From: Streptomyces sp. NBC_00285
GTDB taxonomy: Bacteria > Actinomycetota > Actinomycetes > Streptomycetales > Streptomycetaceae
Direction: 5' to 3'
DNA length: 64,000 bases
Assembly (NCBI RefSeq): GCF_036174265.1
Contig: NZ_CP108055.1
Coordinates: forward strand, 8,432,001 to 8,496,000
Shown here one piece after another: positions 44,052 through 54,238 of this stretch. The stretch's first letter is position 1. The number at the start of each line of letters is the position of its first letter. The notes below the pieces were generated by a model. That model made no database searches, was not told the origin of the DNA, and worked only from the letters and a program-made list of their open reading frames with translations. The translations under genes were made by a program, and so were the position numbers.

Positions 44052-44735
44052 CTACCCGCCCAGGTCGTCCGCCAGGCCGTTCACCGGTTGTGGGGTGCCC
44101 GTCAGGTCCAGGACGAACAGGGGGACGCCGAGGGAGTCGGCGCGGGTGCGGGCCTCGCTGGTGTAGCCGGCCAGGGAGAAGTACACGCAGTGCGCGGACT
44201 CCGTCATGGCCGTCAGCCACAGGCACTCCACGTCCCGCGGTGAGGCCGGCCGTACGGTCGGGTCCACCTGGGCGAGCAGGCCGCGCGCGGCGAGGCCGAT
44301 GCCGGACGGGGGCCGTTGGTCCGCGCGCCGGATGTCCTGGTAGCCGAGCCAGCGCAGATACAGCGCGGCGACGGTGACCGCGTCGCGCGCGGTGCGGATC
44401 GTGATCGGCTGGAAGGCGCGGCGCGGGGGAGCGGCGGCGGACGCGGCCGGTTCCGCCGCCGGGTCCGGAGCCGTGCCGTCGGTCAAGGGGATCCGCAGGA
44501 CCGTCCCGCAGGCACAGCCCAGCTCCGGCTGCGGCCACTGCGCCCTGCGGCCGCAGACCGCGCACGCCACCGTCACCCACGCCTCGTCCCACACCTGGTG
44601 GGCGACGGCCGTGGGCGTGCCGCCCCGGTCCAGCGGCGGATGGACCGGGGCGCCGCACTCGCACGGGTACGACGGCGCCGCGTAGAGGTGCTCGCACCGG
44701 CAGACCGGACAGCGCACCGACACGCTCTCGGACAT
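44052..44735 (-). CDS. Zinc-ribbon protein with nuclease-like C-terminal domain
   Basis: The 227-residue product has two N-terminal zinc ribbons (CPVCRCEHLYAAPSYPCEC and CAVCGRRAQWPQPELGCAC) and, after an Ala/Pro linker, a C-terminal domain with DAVTVAALYLRWLGYQDIRR and ECLWLTAMTESAHCVYFSLA. The latter resembles the core of Mrr-like restriction endonucleases (helix-strand with a lone Asp), but a full D-(E/Q)xK site is not evident. ATG 44735 is used; function is uncertain. Confidence 0.6.
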   Translation of the reverse strand: MSESVSVRCPVCRCEHLYAAPSYPCECGAPVHPPLDRGGTPTAVAHQVWDEAWVTVACAVCGRRAQWPQPELGCACGTVLRIPLTDGTAPDPAAEPAASAAAPPRRAFQPITIRTARDAVTVAALYLRWLGYQDIRRADQRPPSGIGLAARGLLAQVDPTVRPASPRDVECLWLTAMTESAHCVYFSLAGYTSEARTRADSLGVPLFVLDLTGTPQPVNGLADDLGG

Positions 44736-44806
44736 GGCCTCATCGTCCTCCAGGGCGTGCCCGGTTGTCCGCCTCTTGACGGTCTTCACCCACCCACCTA
44801 CATTAC

Positions 44807-44842
44807 TTCCAGATAGCAGAAAACATATTCCGCATTACGGAA
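44807..44842 (+). promoter_or_regulatory. Paired dyads upstream of gcl (AllR/IclR-type operator)
   Basis: The perfect 15-bp dyad TTCCG-CATTA-CGGAA (44828-44842) is preceded exactly 21 bp upstream by an imperfect copy, TTCCA-GATAG-CAGAA (44807-44821). The same pair occurs before hyi. Streptomyces AllR, an IclR-family repressor of allantoin and glyoxylate genes, is reported to bind a 15-nt palindrome, so this is the likely regulator, though its gene is not in the window. Confidence 0.75.
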
Positions 44843-44900
44843 GCATCTGCCGCGGGGCGCGACGGGAGTACGCATCCGACAGTCGAACCAGGAGTACTCG

Positions 44901-46685
<1,785 letters not shown>

Positions 46686-46700
46686 CCCCGCGCACAGCTG

Positions 46701-46735
46701 AAGGGCGGTCCCACCGTGAAGGTCGGACCGCCCTT
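46701..46735. terminator. Terminator after gcl
   Basis: Arms AAGGGCGGTCC (46701-46711) and GGACCGCCCTT (46725-46735) with a 13-base loop, 15 bp after the gcl stop. Confidence 0.85.
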
Positions 46736-47389
46736 TCCCGTGCCCGGCTCCCCCGAAGCCGTCCCCCGTCGCGATGTCCGCCGCCCCCGTGCCGGCGAAC
46801 CTCGTGTGATGAGAATGCGCCCGGGAACGGTCCGGCAGAAGCCCCTGAATCAGGTTCAGAGCTTGATTTGAGGATTCCGTAGACGGCCTACGACTCGTTC
46901 GGTACGGCGGCTCGCCGCTCGTGACAGTCGCAGAGCCCCGGCCGCCGTGCCTCGCCCGTACCCGTGGCCCCTCGCGAAGCGCCCTCCCGGCACCGGAAAG
47001 CGCCGGATGCGGTGGTGTCCGCATCCGGCGCTCGCCGGTGTGTGAAGGGTGTGGCAGGGACCGCGGCGGCTGCGACGGAACCGGGGCGCACTCCTTCCCT
47101 CAGGTCGAAGAAGGAGGGCCCGGGACCTTCACCACCGCACTGGCTCGCACGCCGCCGCGGTCGTTTCCCCTGCCCGCGCCCGGTACCGGGCGACCACCCC
47201 TCATCCGGGTCGCCGGGCGCGTCGGGCGCGGGCAGGGAGTCTCGGTCCTCGCGCAGGGCGCGAGCAGCCGGCCGGACCGGCGGCCATGGGGTTCCGGTCC
47301 GCGGCGGCACCTGGGCGCGACAGGACAGATGTCAGCACCGCCGCGGACCGGAAGTCGGGATCAGGCCCGGGTAGGACCGGAAGTCGGGA
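46736..47389. other. 650-bp gap between convergent gcl and glxR
   Basis: No recognisable gene; open frames are Arg/Pro/Gly-rich noise. One clear element is a 20-bp direct repeat GGACCGGAAGTCGGGATCAG at 47345-47364 and 47374-47393 (29 bp apart); the second copy covers the stop of glxR. Nothing else supportable. Confidence 0.5.
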
Positions 47390-48280
47390 TCAGATCTGGG
47401 CGCCGGACAGGCGCTCCACCGCCCGCAGCAGGGCCGAGTGGTCCAGGCCCCCGTCGCCCTGGGCGCGCAGACTGGCGACCAGTTGGGCGACCACGGCGCC
47501 GACCGGCAGGGCCGCGCCGACGGTGCGGGCGGCGTCGGTGACGATGCCCATGTCCTTGTGGTGCAGGTCGATACGGAAGCCCGGCTTGAAGTCGCGCCGC
47601 AGGAAGTTGTCCTTCTTGCGCGTCAGCACGGTCGAGCCGGCGAGGCCGCCGCCCAGGACGTCGAGGGCGGCCTTGAGGTCCACGCCCGACTTCTCCAGGA
47701 ACACCACGGCCTCGGCGCACGCCTGGATGTTCACGGCGACGATCAGCTGGTTGGCCGCCTTCACGGTCTGGCCCGAGCCGTGCGGACCGCACAGCACGAC
47801 GGTCTTTCCGAGCGCCTCGAAGAGCGGCCCGGCCTCGTCGAAGTCGGCCTGCTCGCCGCCCACCATGATGGACAGCACGGCCTCGACGGCACCCGCCTCA
47901 CCGCCCGACACGGGCGCGTCCAGGACACGGACGCCCTTCGCGGCGGCCGCCTTCGCCAGGTCGACCGAGGTCTGCGGGGTGATCGAGGACATGTCGATCA
48001 CCAGGGCCCCGGACCGGACGTTCTCCAGGATGCCGCCGGGGCCGTAGGCGATGGCCTCGACCTGCGGTGAGGCGGGCACCATCGTGATCACCACGTCGGC
48101 GTCGCGCACCGCCTCGGCGATCGAACCGGCGGTACGGCCACCGGCGGCGGCCAGGCGGTCCAGCTTGTCCTGTTCGAGAGTGAAGCCGGTGACGTCGTAG
48201 CCCGCCTTGACCAGATTCTCGGACATGGGTGAGCCCATGATGCCGAGGCCTATCCAGGCGATCTTGGGGAGACTGCTCAT
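47390..48280 (-). CDS. glxR: 2-hydroxy-3-oxopropionate (tartronate semialdehyde) reductase
   Basis: The 296-residue product has the N-terminal WIGLGIMGSPMSENLVKAGY Rossmann motif (about residues 10-30), DAPVSGGEAGAVEA (substrate loop, about 118-131), GSGQTVKAANQLIV with the catalytic Lys (about 163-176) and KDMGIVTDAARTVG. It reduces the product of Gcl to glycerate. It is 27 bp behind hyi on the minus strand and shares its promoter. Confidence 0.94.
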   Translation of the reverse strand: MSSLPKIAWIGLGIMGSPMSENLVKAGYDVTGFTLEQDKLDRLAAAGGRTAGSIAEAVRDADVVITMVPASPQVEAIAYGPGGILENVRSGALVIDMSSITPQTSVDLAKAAAAKGVRVLDAPVSGGEAGAVEAVLSIMVGGEQADFDEAGPLFEALGKTVVLCGPHGSGQTVKAANQLIVAVNIQACAEAVVFLEKSGVDLKAALDVLGGGLAGSTVLTRKKDNFLRRDFKPGFRIDLHHKDMGIVTDAARTVGAALPVGAVVAQLVASLRAQGDGGLDHSALLRAVERLSGAQI

Positions 48281-48307
48281 GAGGGGGTGCCTTTCCGGAA
48301 GGGAGGG

Positions 48308-49147
48308 TCAGCGGGGGAGCCAGTCGAAGGCCTCGGCGCTCGGGCGGTCGCCCGGCTTGTACTCGAGGCCGACCCAGCCGTCGTAGCCCGCCTTGCGCAG
48401 TTGGCCGAGGAGGTCCGCCAACGGGAGCGAGCCGGTGCCGGGGGCTCCGCGGCCGGGGTTGTCGGCGATCTGGACGTGGCCGGTTTTCGGCGTGAACTCC
48501 TCGATCACCGCCGGCAGGTCCTCGCCGTTCATGGACAGGTGGTAGAGGTCCATGAGGAAGCGCGCGTTGTCCAGGCCCGTCGCCCGGTTCACCTTGTCGA
48601 CGATGCCGACCGCCGCCGGGGCCGACACCAGCGGGTACCGCGGTGACTCCGGCCTGTTGAGGGCCTCGATCAGGAGGATCGCGCCGATCCGGTCGGCCGC
48701 GCGGGCCGCGAGGACCAGGTTCTGCAGCGCGAGGGCGTCCTGCTCGGCCGGGTCCACCCCCTCGACGCGGTTGCCGTAGAGGGCGTTGAGCGCCGTGGCG
48801 CCGACGGAGTGGGCGAAGCCTGCGGCCACGTCGATGTTGGCGCGGAACCTCTCCGACTCCGCGCCCGGGACGGACAGGGCGCCGCGGTCCGGCCCCGGCA
48901 GCCGGCCGGCGTAGAAGTTCAGGCCCGTGAGCCGGACGCCCGCGTCCTCGATCGCCTTCCTGAGGGCGTCGAGCTCCGACTGCTCGGGGGTGGGGGTGTC
49001 GATCCAGGGCCACCACAGCTCGACCGCGGTGAAGCCGGCCGCGGCGGCTGCCGCCGGGCGCTCCAGGAGCGGGAGTTCCGTGAAGAGGATCGACAGGTTG
49101 ACGTTGAAGCGCTGCTCTGTGGCGGTGCCCGGTCCAAAAGTCGGCAT
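48308..49147 (-). CDS. hyi: Hydroxypyruvate isomerase (TIM barrel)
   Basis: The 279-residue product has the AP-endonuclease-2/TIM-barrel pattern: FNVNLSILFTELPLLERPAA, FTAVELWWPW, LLIEALNRPESPRYPLVS, FLMDLYHLSMNGEDL and VQIADNPGRGAPGTGSL. The Glu in IEALN, Asp in LMDLYH, His and the late GLEYKP are the metal-binding and catalytic residues of Hyi. It interconverts hydroxypyruvate and tartronate semialdehyde. ATG 49147 lies next to a pair of TTCCG-type dyads. Confidence 0.93.
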   Translation of the reverse strand: MPTFGPGTATEQRFNVNLSILFTELPLLERPAAAAAAGFTAVELWWPWIDTPTPEQSELDALRKAIEDAGVRLTGLNFYAGRLPGPDRGALSVPGAESERFRANIDVAAGFAHSVGATALNALYGNRVEGVDPAEQDALALQNLVLAARAADRIGAILLIEALNRPESPRYPLVSAPAAVGIVDKVNRATGLDNARFLMDLYHLSMNGEDLPAVIEEFTPKTGHVQIADNPGRGAPGTGSLPLADLLGQLRKAGYDGWVGLEYKPGDRPSAEAFDWLPR

Positions 49148-49179
49148 GGGGTCTCGGCGCCTCCCTTCCGTGTCGAGTA

Positions 49180-49215
49180 TTCCGTGATGCGGAAGTTGTT
49201 TTCTGCTTATTGGAA
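49180..49215 (-). promoter_or_regulatory. Paired dyads upstream of hyi-glxR (AllR/IclR-type operator)
   Basis: TTCCG-TGATG-CGGAA (49180-49194) lies nearest the gene and the imperfect TTCTG-CTTAT-TGGAA (49201-49215) 21 bp further upstream. Order and spacing match the pair in front of gcl, so gcl and hyi-glxR are one regulon. Confidence 0.75.
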
Positions 49216-49280
49216 GATTGTCGTCGGGTCGAACAGGTTGTCAAGAGGGCTCGGCGGAAAACGACACCGCGCGTTAGGTT

Positions 49281-49538
49281 GTGCGCGTGCGATTGAGAGT
49301 GGAGTTCACGACCGAGCCGTTCGACCTCGACGAGGCCCCGGCGCACGCGCTCGTGGCCCGCGAGGTCATCGAGGCGGCCGAACTGGACGCGGTGGACGTC
49401 GGCCCGTTCGGCAACACCGCGGAAGGCGGCGCCGACGAGGTTCTGGGTGCCGTGGACGCCCTCCTGCGCAAGGCGCTGGAGTCCGGCGCCACCCGGATCT
49501 CGCTCCAGCTCAACGTGCTCGGGGAAGGTGGCGAGTGA
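49281..49538 (+). CDS. Thiamine-binding-like (MTH1187/YkoF fold) small protein
   Basis: The 85-residue product reads VEFTTEPFDLDEAPAHALVA then DVGPFGNTAEGGADEVLGAV and ATRISLQLNV. The GPFGNTAEG turn and the ALESGATRISLQ helix-strand are those of the thiamine-binding YkoF/MTH1187 fold. Ligand binding is not proven. GTG 49281 or 49287 starts it; TAGGTT at 49274-49279 makes a leaderless start at 49287 possible. Its stop overlaps the next start (GTGA). Confidence 0.6.
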   Translation: MRVRLRVEFTTEPFDLDEAPAHALVAREVIEAAELDAVDVGPFGNTAEGGADEVLGAVDALLRKALESGATRISLQLNVLGEGGE

Positions 49539-49894
49539 CCGGCGACGAGCCTTTCATCACGGCGGTCAAGCCGCTGGTGGACGCCATGGGCGGCGAACTG
49601 CTTCCGCCGGACGAGGCCGGTCCCGACGACGTCGTGCTCGCCTGGGAGGGCGCCGATGTCGTCGCCGTACGGCTGCCCCAGCTCGCGGACTCCCTCGATC
49701 ACATCCTGGCCGCCATGGAGCGCAAGCAGGGCAGGCCCCTCGCGGACCTGGACCGCAAGGCCAAGCAGGAGGTCGTACGGATACTGGAGGCGCGCGGCGC
49801 CTTCTCGGTACGACATGGCGTGGAGACCGTGGCGAGCGCGCTCGGGGTGAGCCGCTTCACGGTCTACAACTACCTGAACCGCGAGAAATCGTAG
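49535..49894 (+). CDS. Helix-turn-helix (HTH_22/YheO-type) protein
   Basis: The 119-residue product has an N-terminal alpha/beta part (DDVVLAWEGADVVAVRLPQL) and a C-terminal helix-turn-helix (LDRKAKQEVVRILEARGAFS, then RHGVETVASALGVSRFTVYN), like the DNA-binding half of YheO/DauR proteins. It overlaps the upstream small gene and lies just before the urate catabolism genes, so it may regulate them. No binding site is proven, but TCAACA-AAG-TGTTGA at 49971-49985 is a candidate. Confidence 0.7.
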   Translation: MTGDEPFITAVKPLVDAMGGELLPPDEAGPDDVVLAWEGADVVAVRLPQLADSLDHILAAMERKQGRPLADLDRKAKQEVVRILEARGAFSVRHGVETVASALGVSRFTVYNYLNREKS

Positions 49895-49970
49895 GGAGTC
49901 CCAGGGGGTTACGGGGGATCGCGGGGGATCGCGGGCGGGGATCCGGGACGGGCTCCGTTACCCAGAATTT

Positions 49971-50018
49971 TCAACAAAGTGTTGACGTGATGTCGCGTCG
50001 AGGCGTTAGCTGACTCCC
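49971..50018 (+). promoter_or_regulatory. Promoter of the uraD operon with overlapping dyad
   Basis: The -35 TTGACG (49982-49987), an 18-bp spacer and -10 TTAGCT (50006-50011) place transcription start at or next to GTG 50019, so the message is probably leaderless. The dyad TCAACA-AAG-TGTTGA (49971-49985) overlaps the -35 box and is a plausible repressor site. Confidence 0.65.
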
Positions 50019-50531
50019 GTGACTTCGACTTCCACGCCCCCCGGCCTGGCCCGGTTCAACGTCCTGGAGGAGCACGCGGCCCATGCGGCCCTCCTGGAGG
50101 TGTGCGCCTCCACGGCGTGGGCTCGGCGTCTGCTCGCCGCCCGGCCCTGCGTGACCGCGGAGGACCTCTACGCCGCCAGTGACGACGCCATGGCGGAGCT
50201 GACCGCCGCCGACCTCGCCGAGGCGATGGCCGGCCACCCGCCGATCGGCCGCCCCGAGCCGGGCGACCCGACCTCGGCCCGCGAGCAGCGCGGCATGGCC
50301 GGCGCCTCCGAAGGGCTCAAGGCACAGATGCTCGAACTGAACCTGGCGTATCAGGAGCGCTTCGGTCATGTCTTCCTGATCTGCGCAACCGGCCGCACCG
50401 GCGAGCAGATGCGCGACGCGGTCAGGGAACGGATCGGCAACCCGCCGGAGCGGGAACGCGAGATCGTCCGCACCGAGCTGGGCAAGATCAACCGCATCCG
50501 GCTCGCCCGCATCGTCGAAGAGGACGCCTGA
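50019..50531 (+). CDS. uraD: 2-oxo-4-hydroxy-4-carboxy-5-ureidoimidazoline (OHCU) decarboxylase
   Basis: The 170-residue helical product has LARFNVLEEHAAHAALLEVC, a catalytic His in AGHPPIG (about residue 71), QRGM (about 90) and FGHVFLICATGR, all OHCU decarboxylase landmarks. It carries out the third step from urate to allantoin. The start GTG 50019 sits at the end of a promoter without a leader. It is followed after two bases by uraH. Confidence 0.92.
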   Translation: MTSTSTPPGLARFNVLEEHAAHAALLEVCASTAWARRLLAARPCVTAEDLYAASDDAMAELTAADLAEAMAGHPPIGRPEPGDPTSAREQRGMAGASEGLKAQMLELNLAYQERFGHVFLICATGRTGEQMRDAVRERIGNPPEREREIVRTELGKINRIRLARIVEEDA

Positions 50532-50533
50532 CC

Positions 50534-50923
50534 ATGAGTACGAGCACCACCGCCTCGGTGTCGACACACATCCTCGACACCAGCATCGGCCGCCCCGCCG
50601 GGGCAGTCGCCGTCCAGCTGTCCGCCCGCCCCGGGCGCGACGCGGACTGGCGGACCCTCGGCGGCTCCGCGACCGACGCGGACGGGCGGTGCAAGGACCT
50701 GCCGGCGCTGCCGGAGGGGACCACCCACGTACGGCTCGACTTCGAGGTCGAACCGTACTTCGCGAAGAAGCAAGCCGATGCGCAGCAGGACGCCCCCGCG
50801 AACCGGGACAGCGGTGCGTTTTTCCCGGAGGTGGCGATCACCTTCGCCGTCACGCCCGGCGAGCACTACCACGTACCGCTGCTGCTCAACCCGTTCGGCT
50901 ACTCCGTTTACCGAGGGAGCTAG
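50534..50923 (+). CDS. uraH: 5-hydroxyisourate hydrolase (transthyretin-like)
   Basis: The 129-residue product has the start STHILDTSIGRPAGAVAVQL with the catalytic His, a central arginine region (THVRLDFEVEPYF) and the C-terminal tetrapeptide YRGS that marks HIU hydrolases. It hydrolyses the unstable product of urate oxidase. It lies between uraD and urate oxidase with spacings of two and four bases, so the three form one operon. Confidence 0.95.
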   Translation: MSTSTTASVSTHILDTSIGRPAGAVAVQLSARPGRDADWRTLGGSATDADGRCKDLPALPEGTTHVRLDFEVEPYFAKKQADAQQDAPANRDSGAFFPEVAITFAVTPGEHYHVPLLLNPFGYSVYRGS

Positions 50924-50927
50924 CTAA

Positions 50928-51857
50928 ATGACCGTCAACCCCCGCCCTGCCCGCCCCGTGGTCCTGGGGCAGAACCAGTACGGCAAGGCCGAGAACCGGG
51001 TCGTCAAGATCACGCGGGACGGCGCCACCCACCACATCAAGGACCTCAACGTCTCGGTGTCGCTGAGCGGCGACATGGAGGAGGTCCACTACTCCGGCTC
51101 CAACGCCAACGTCCTGCCGACCGATACCACCAAGAACACGGTGTACGCGTTCGCCAAGGAGCACGGCATCGAGTCCGCCGAGCAGTTCGGCATCCACCTC
51201 GCCCGGCACTTCGTGACGAGCCAGGAGCCGATCAGGACCGCCCGGATCCGCATCGAGGAGTACGCCTGGGAGCGGATCGGGACGGCCGGCCAGGAGAAGC
51301 ACTCCTTCGTCCGCCAGGGCCAGGAGACCCGCCTGACCCAGATCACGTACGACGGCTCCGCCTGGGAGGTCGTCTCCGGGCTGAAAGACCTGACCGTCAT
51401 GAACTCGACCGACTCCGAGTTCTGGGGTTACGTCAAGGACAAGTACACGACCCTGCCCGAGGCGTACGACCGCATCCTGGCCACCGCCGTCTCCGCCCGC
51501 TGGCGCTTCAACTGGTCCGACGACGAGCAGCCGATGCCCCCCTGGGAGGAGTCCTACGAGCAGGTGAAGACGCACCTGCTCCAGGCCTTCGCCGAGACGT
51601 ACTCGCTCTCGCTCCAGCAGACCCTCTACCAAATGGGTTCGCGGATCATCGACAACCGTGCCGAGATCGACGAGGTCCGCTTCTCGCTGCCGAACAAGCA
51701 CCACTTCCTGGTGGACCTGGAGCCGTTCGGCGTCAAGAACGCCACCGAGGACGGGGCTGTCTACTTCGCGGCCGACCGGCCCTACGGCCTGATCGAGGGG
51801 ACCGTCCTGCGGGACGGCGTCGAGCCGCGGATCCCGGTGGACCTGACCAACCTGTGA
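50928..51857 (+). CDS. pucL: Urate oxidase (uricase)
   Basis: The 309-residue product has VLGQNQYGKAENRVVKITRD with the conserved Lys, NTVYAFAKEHGIESAEQFGI containing the Thr of the catalytic dyad region, LTVMNSTDSEFWGYVKDKYTT and the late LPNKHHFLVDLEPFG with His. It is a cofactor-free oxidase that turns urate into 5-hydroxyisourate. It is followed 53 bp later by the deaminase gene. Confidence 0.96.
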   Translation: MTVNPRPARPVVLGQNQYGKAENRVVKITRDGATHHIKDLNVSVSLSGDMEEVHYSGSNANVLPTDTTKNTVYAFAKEHGIESAEQFGIHLARHFVTSQEPIRTARIRIEEYAWERIGTAGQEKHSFVRQGQETRLTQITYDGSAWEVVSGLKDLTVMNSTDSEFWGYVKDKYTTLPEAYDRILATAVSARWRFNWSDDEQPMPPWEESYEQVKTHLLQAFAETYSLSLQQTLYQMGSRIIDNRAEIDEVRFSLPNKHHFLVDLEPFGVKNATEDGAVYFAADRPYGLIEGTVLRDGVEPRIPVDLTNL

Positions 51858-51910
51858 GCCCTGCTGTGTCCTCTCCCCGGAACCAAGCCCGGAACCAAGA
51901 AGGAAGAACC

Positions 51911-53290
51911 ATGGCAGCCGCCCAGCGCATTGTCATCGAGAACTGTTCACTCGCCACGGTCGACGCGAACGACACCGAGTACGCGGACGGGCACGTCGTC
52001 ATCGCCGGCAACCGCATCGAGTCGCTCGGCGCGGGCAGGGCCCCCGAGGGCCTGGAGAACGTCGTCCGCCGTATCGACGCCACCGGCCACCTCGTCACGC
52101 CCGGCCTGGTCAACACCCACCACCACTACTACCAGTGGATCACCAGGGGCCTCGCCACCGATCACAACCTCTTCGACTGGCTCGTCGCGCTGTACCCGAC
52201 CTGGGCGCGCATCGACGAGCAGATGGTGTACTCGGCCGCCCAGGGCTCCCTCGCGATGATGGCCCGCGGCGGCGTCACCACCGCGATGGACCACCACTAC
52301 GTCTTCCCCGCCGGTTCCGGGGACCTGTCCGGCGCGATCATCCGCGCCGCCCGCGAGACGGGTGTCCGCTTCACCCTCGCCCGCGGCTCCATGGACCGCA
52401 GCCAGAAGGACGGCGGCCTGCCTCCGGACTTCGCCGTCGAGACCCTCGAAGGCGCCCTCGCCGCCACCGAGGCCACCGTCAGGGAGCACCACGACCCGTC
52501 CTTCGACGCCATGACCCAGATCGCCGTCGCGCCCTGCTCGCCGTTCTCCGTCTCCACCGAACTCCTGCGCGAGGGCGCCGAGTTGGCCCGCCGTCTCGGG
52601 GTGCGCCTGCACACCCACGGCTCGGAGACCGTCGAGGAGGAGCAGTTCTGCAAGGAACTGTTCGGCATGGGCCCCACCGACTACTTCGAGTCCACCGGCT
52701 GGCTCGGCGAGGACGTGTGGATGGCGCACTGCGTCCACATGAACGACTCCGACATCGCGGCCTTCGCCCGTACGAAGACGGGTGTCGCCCACTGTCCCTC
52801 GTCCAACGCCCGCCTCGCCGCCGGCATCGCCCGGGTCCCGGACATGCTCGCGGCCGGCGTCCCGGTCGGCCTCGGCGTCGACGGCACGGCGTCCAACGAG
52901 TCCGGCGAACTCCACACCGAACTGCGCAACGCGCTCCTCATCAACCGTCTGGGAGCGCACCGCGAGGCGGCCCTCAACGCCCGTCAGGCCCTGCGCCTCG
53001 GGACGTACGGCGGCGCCCAGGTGCTGGGGCGGGCCGCCGAGACCGGCTCACTGGAGGCCGGCAAGCTCGCCGACCTGGTGCTGTGGAAGCTCGACACCCT
53101 CGCGCACGCCTCGATCGCCGACCCGGTGACCGCGCTGGTCTTCGGCGCGGCGGCACCGGTCACGGCCTCGTTCGTGAACGGCCGCCAGATCGTCGAGAAC
53201 GGCCGCCTGCTGCACGTCGACGAGGACGCCATCGCCCGCTCCACACGGGAACAGGCCCAGCGCTTGGCCCGGATCGCCGCGCAGGGCTGA
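51911..53290 (+). CDS. 8-oxoguanine deaminase (amidohydrolase)
   Basis: The 459-residue product has the amidohydrolase metal motif VNTHHHYYQW (about residues 63-72), RLHTHGSE, MAHCVHMN, a late GLGVDGTASNESGELHTELR with the catalytic Asp, and a beta-sandwich C-terminus (GKLADLVLWKLDTLAHASIA). The NESGEL and DHHYVFP signatures fit 8-oxoguanine deaminases, which give urate; that fits its place behind urate oxidase. Related guanine or atrazine-type deaminase activity cannot be excluded. ATG 51911 follows GGAAG. Confidence 0.85.
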   Translation: MAAAQRIVIENCSLATVDANDTEYADGHVVIAGNRIESLGAGRAPEGLENVVRRIDATGHLVTPGLVNTHHHYYQWITRGLATDHNLFDWLVALYPTWARIDEQMVYSAAQGSLAMMARGGVTTAMDHHYVFPAGSGDLSGAIIRAARETGVRFTLARGSMDRSQKDGGLPPDFAVETLEGALAATEATVREHHDPSFDAMTQIAVAPCSPFSVSTELLREGAELARRLGVRLHTHGSETVEEEQFCKELFGMGPTDYFESTGWLGEDVWMAHCVHMNDSDIAAFARTKTGVAHCPSSNARLAAGIARVPDMLAAGVPVGLGVDGTASNESGELHTELRNALLINRLGAHREAALNARQALRLGTYGGAQVLGRAAETGSLEAGKLADLVLWKLDTLAHASIADPVTALVFGAAAPVTASFVNGRQIVENGRLLHVDEDAIARSTREQAQRLARIAAQG

Positions 53291-53303
53291 CGCCCCCAGA
53301 ACT

Positions 53304-53331
53304 CCGGCCGGGAGGGACGGCTCCCGGTCGG
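53304..53331. terminator. Terminator after the purine-catabolism operon
   Basis: Arms CCGGCCGGGAG (53304-53314) and CTCCCGGTCGG (53321-53331) with one wobble pair and loop GGACGG, 14 bp after the deaminase stop. Confidence 0.75.
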
Positions 53332-53491
53332 CGGCCATGGACCCCGGTTTGCGGGTTCCACGGCGGCCGTGCCCGGGGCGCGTGTTGGACGCACGCGCCC
53401 CGGAACGGTCCTGTCCGGCACGGTGACCGGCGGCCGGACGCATCCGATCCCTGGTCGACGCGGGCCCCGACAAGGACGCGACCGCCCCCGC

Positions 53492-54238
53492 TCAGTCGAT
53501 CTCGTAACTGTCCCCGTACACCCGCCACTTGAGGGGCGGATCCAGGTCGAGGTTGCCCGCCTCCAGGAACACCCGCTGGGCCGTCTCCACCCGGCTCACC
53601 TCGCTGTGCGCCGCCTCCAGCCGCATCGCCCGCACCCGCGCGTCCAGGAAGGCGTGCAGATACCCGGTCTCGTCGCCGCCGTCCGCGGGGCGAGCCGCGT
53701 CCTCGCGGGCCCGGCCGCGGATGCCGCCGAAGCTCAGGGCGTCGGTGCCGGGGCCGTGCATGACCATCGCGTCGAAGTAGACGAACTGGCCGAGCGTGCC
53801 GAGCCCGTCCTTCCTGGCGCGCGCCACCGCCGGGTCGAAGTAGACCCGGTCCCGCTCGTCCCGCTGCGCCTCGCGGAACACGGAGGTGCCGGCCGCCTGC
53901 CGCCAGGCCGCCGGGAAGCCCGGGTCTAGTCCCTCGTGCGAGTCGGTGCCGTCCACCGCGCGCAGGGCGAGGCGATAGGGGGCGAGGGGGTTGTCGGGGT
54001 CCCGTTCCGTGCAGAGCTCGACCAGCGCCAGCATGTCGCTCGTACCGGAGCAGAATCCGATGACGCCCGCCGTGTAGCCACGGCCGTCCCCGATGTCCTC
54101 GATGTACGCGTACTGCGCCTCCCAGTCCAGGGAGGAGTTCTCCGCGCTGGACACCAGCCGCATCGCGATGTCCTTCTTGGCCGGGGCGGCGAGCCCGGCC
54201 GAGTTTGCGGCCTCGGCGGCCGGCAACCGGCTCAGCAC
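53492..54238 (-). CDS. Chitosanase, GH46, lacking a recognisable signal peptide
   Basis: The 248-residue frame matches GH46 chitosanases through its length: KKDIAMRLVSSAENSSLDWE with the catalytic Glu, YIEDIGDGRGYTAGVIGFCS with the catalytic Asp, ERDRVYFDPAVARARKDGLG, MHGPGTDALSFGGIR and the C-terminal NLDLDPPLKWRVYGDSY. Secreted family members carry a 35-50 residue signal peptide, but here only VLSRLPAAEAANSAGLAAPA precedes the domain from GTG 54238, and the frame further upstream gives no membrane-like leader. An AraC regulator lies 97 bp upstream on the same strand. Confidence 0.85.
   Translation of the reverse strand: MLSRLPAAEAANSAGLAAPAKKDIAMRLVSSAENSSLDWEAQYAYIEDIGDGRGYTAGVIGFCSGTSDMLALVELCTERDPDNPLAPYRLALRAVDGTDSHEGLDPGFPAAWRQAAGTSVFREAQRDERDRVYFDPAVARARKDGLGTLGQFVYFDAMVMHGPGTDALSFGGIRGRAREDAARPADGGDETGYLHAFLDARVRAMRLEAAHSEVSRVETAQRVFLEAGNLDLDPPLKWRVYGDSYEID

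Noticed and set aside
42091..44697. 868-codon minus-strand frame across the acyl-CoA synthetases
   Set aside because: Antisense to two well-supported enzymes; no recognisable protein features.
44828..44842. TTCCG-CATTA-CGGAA as a terminator of the upstream zinc-ribbon gene
   Set aside because: That gene is transcribed away from it, the arms are only five bases, and the same paired dyads occur upstream of hyi, so an operator fits better.
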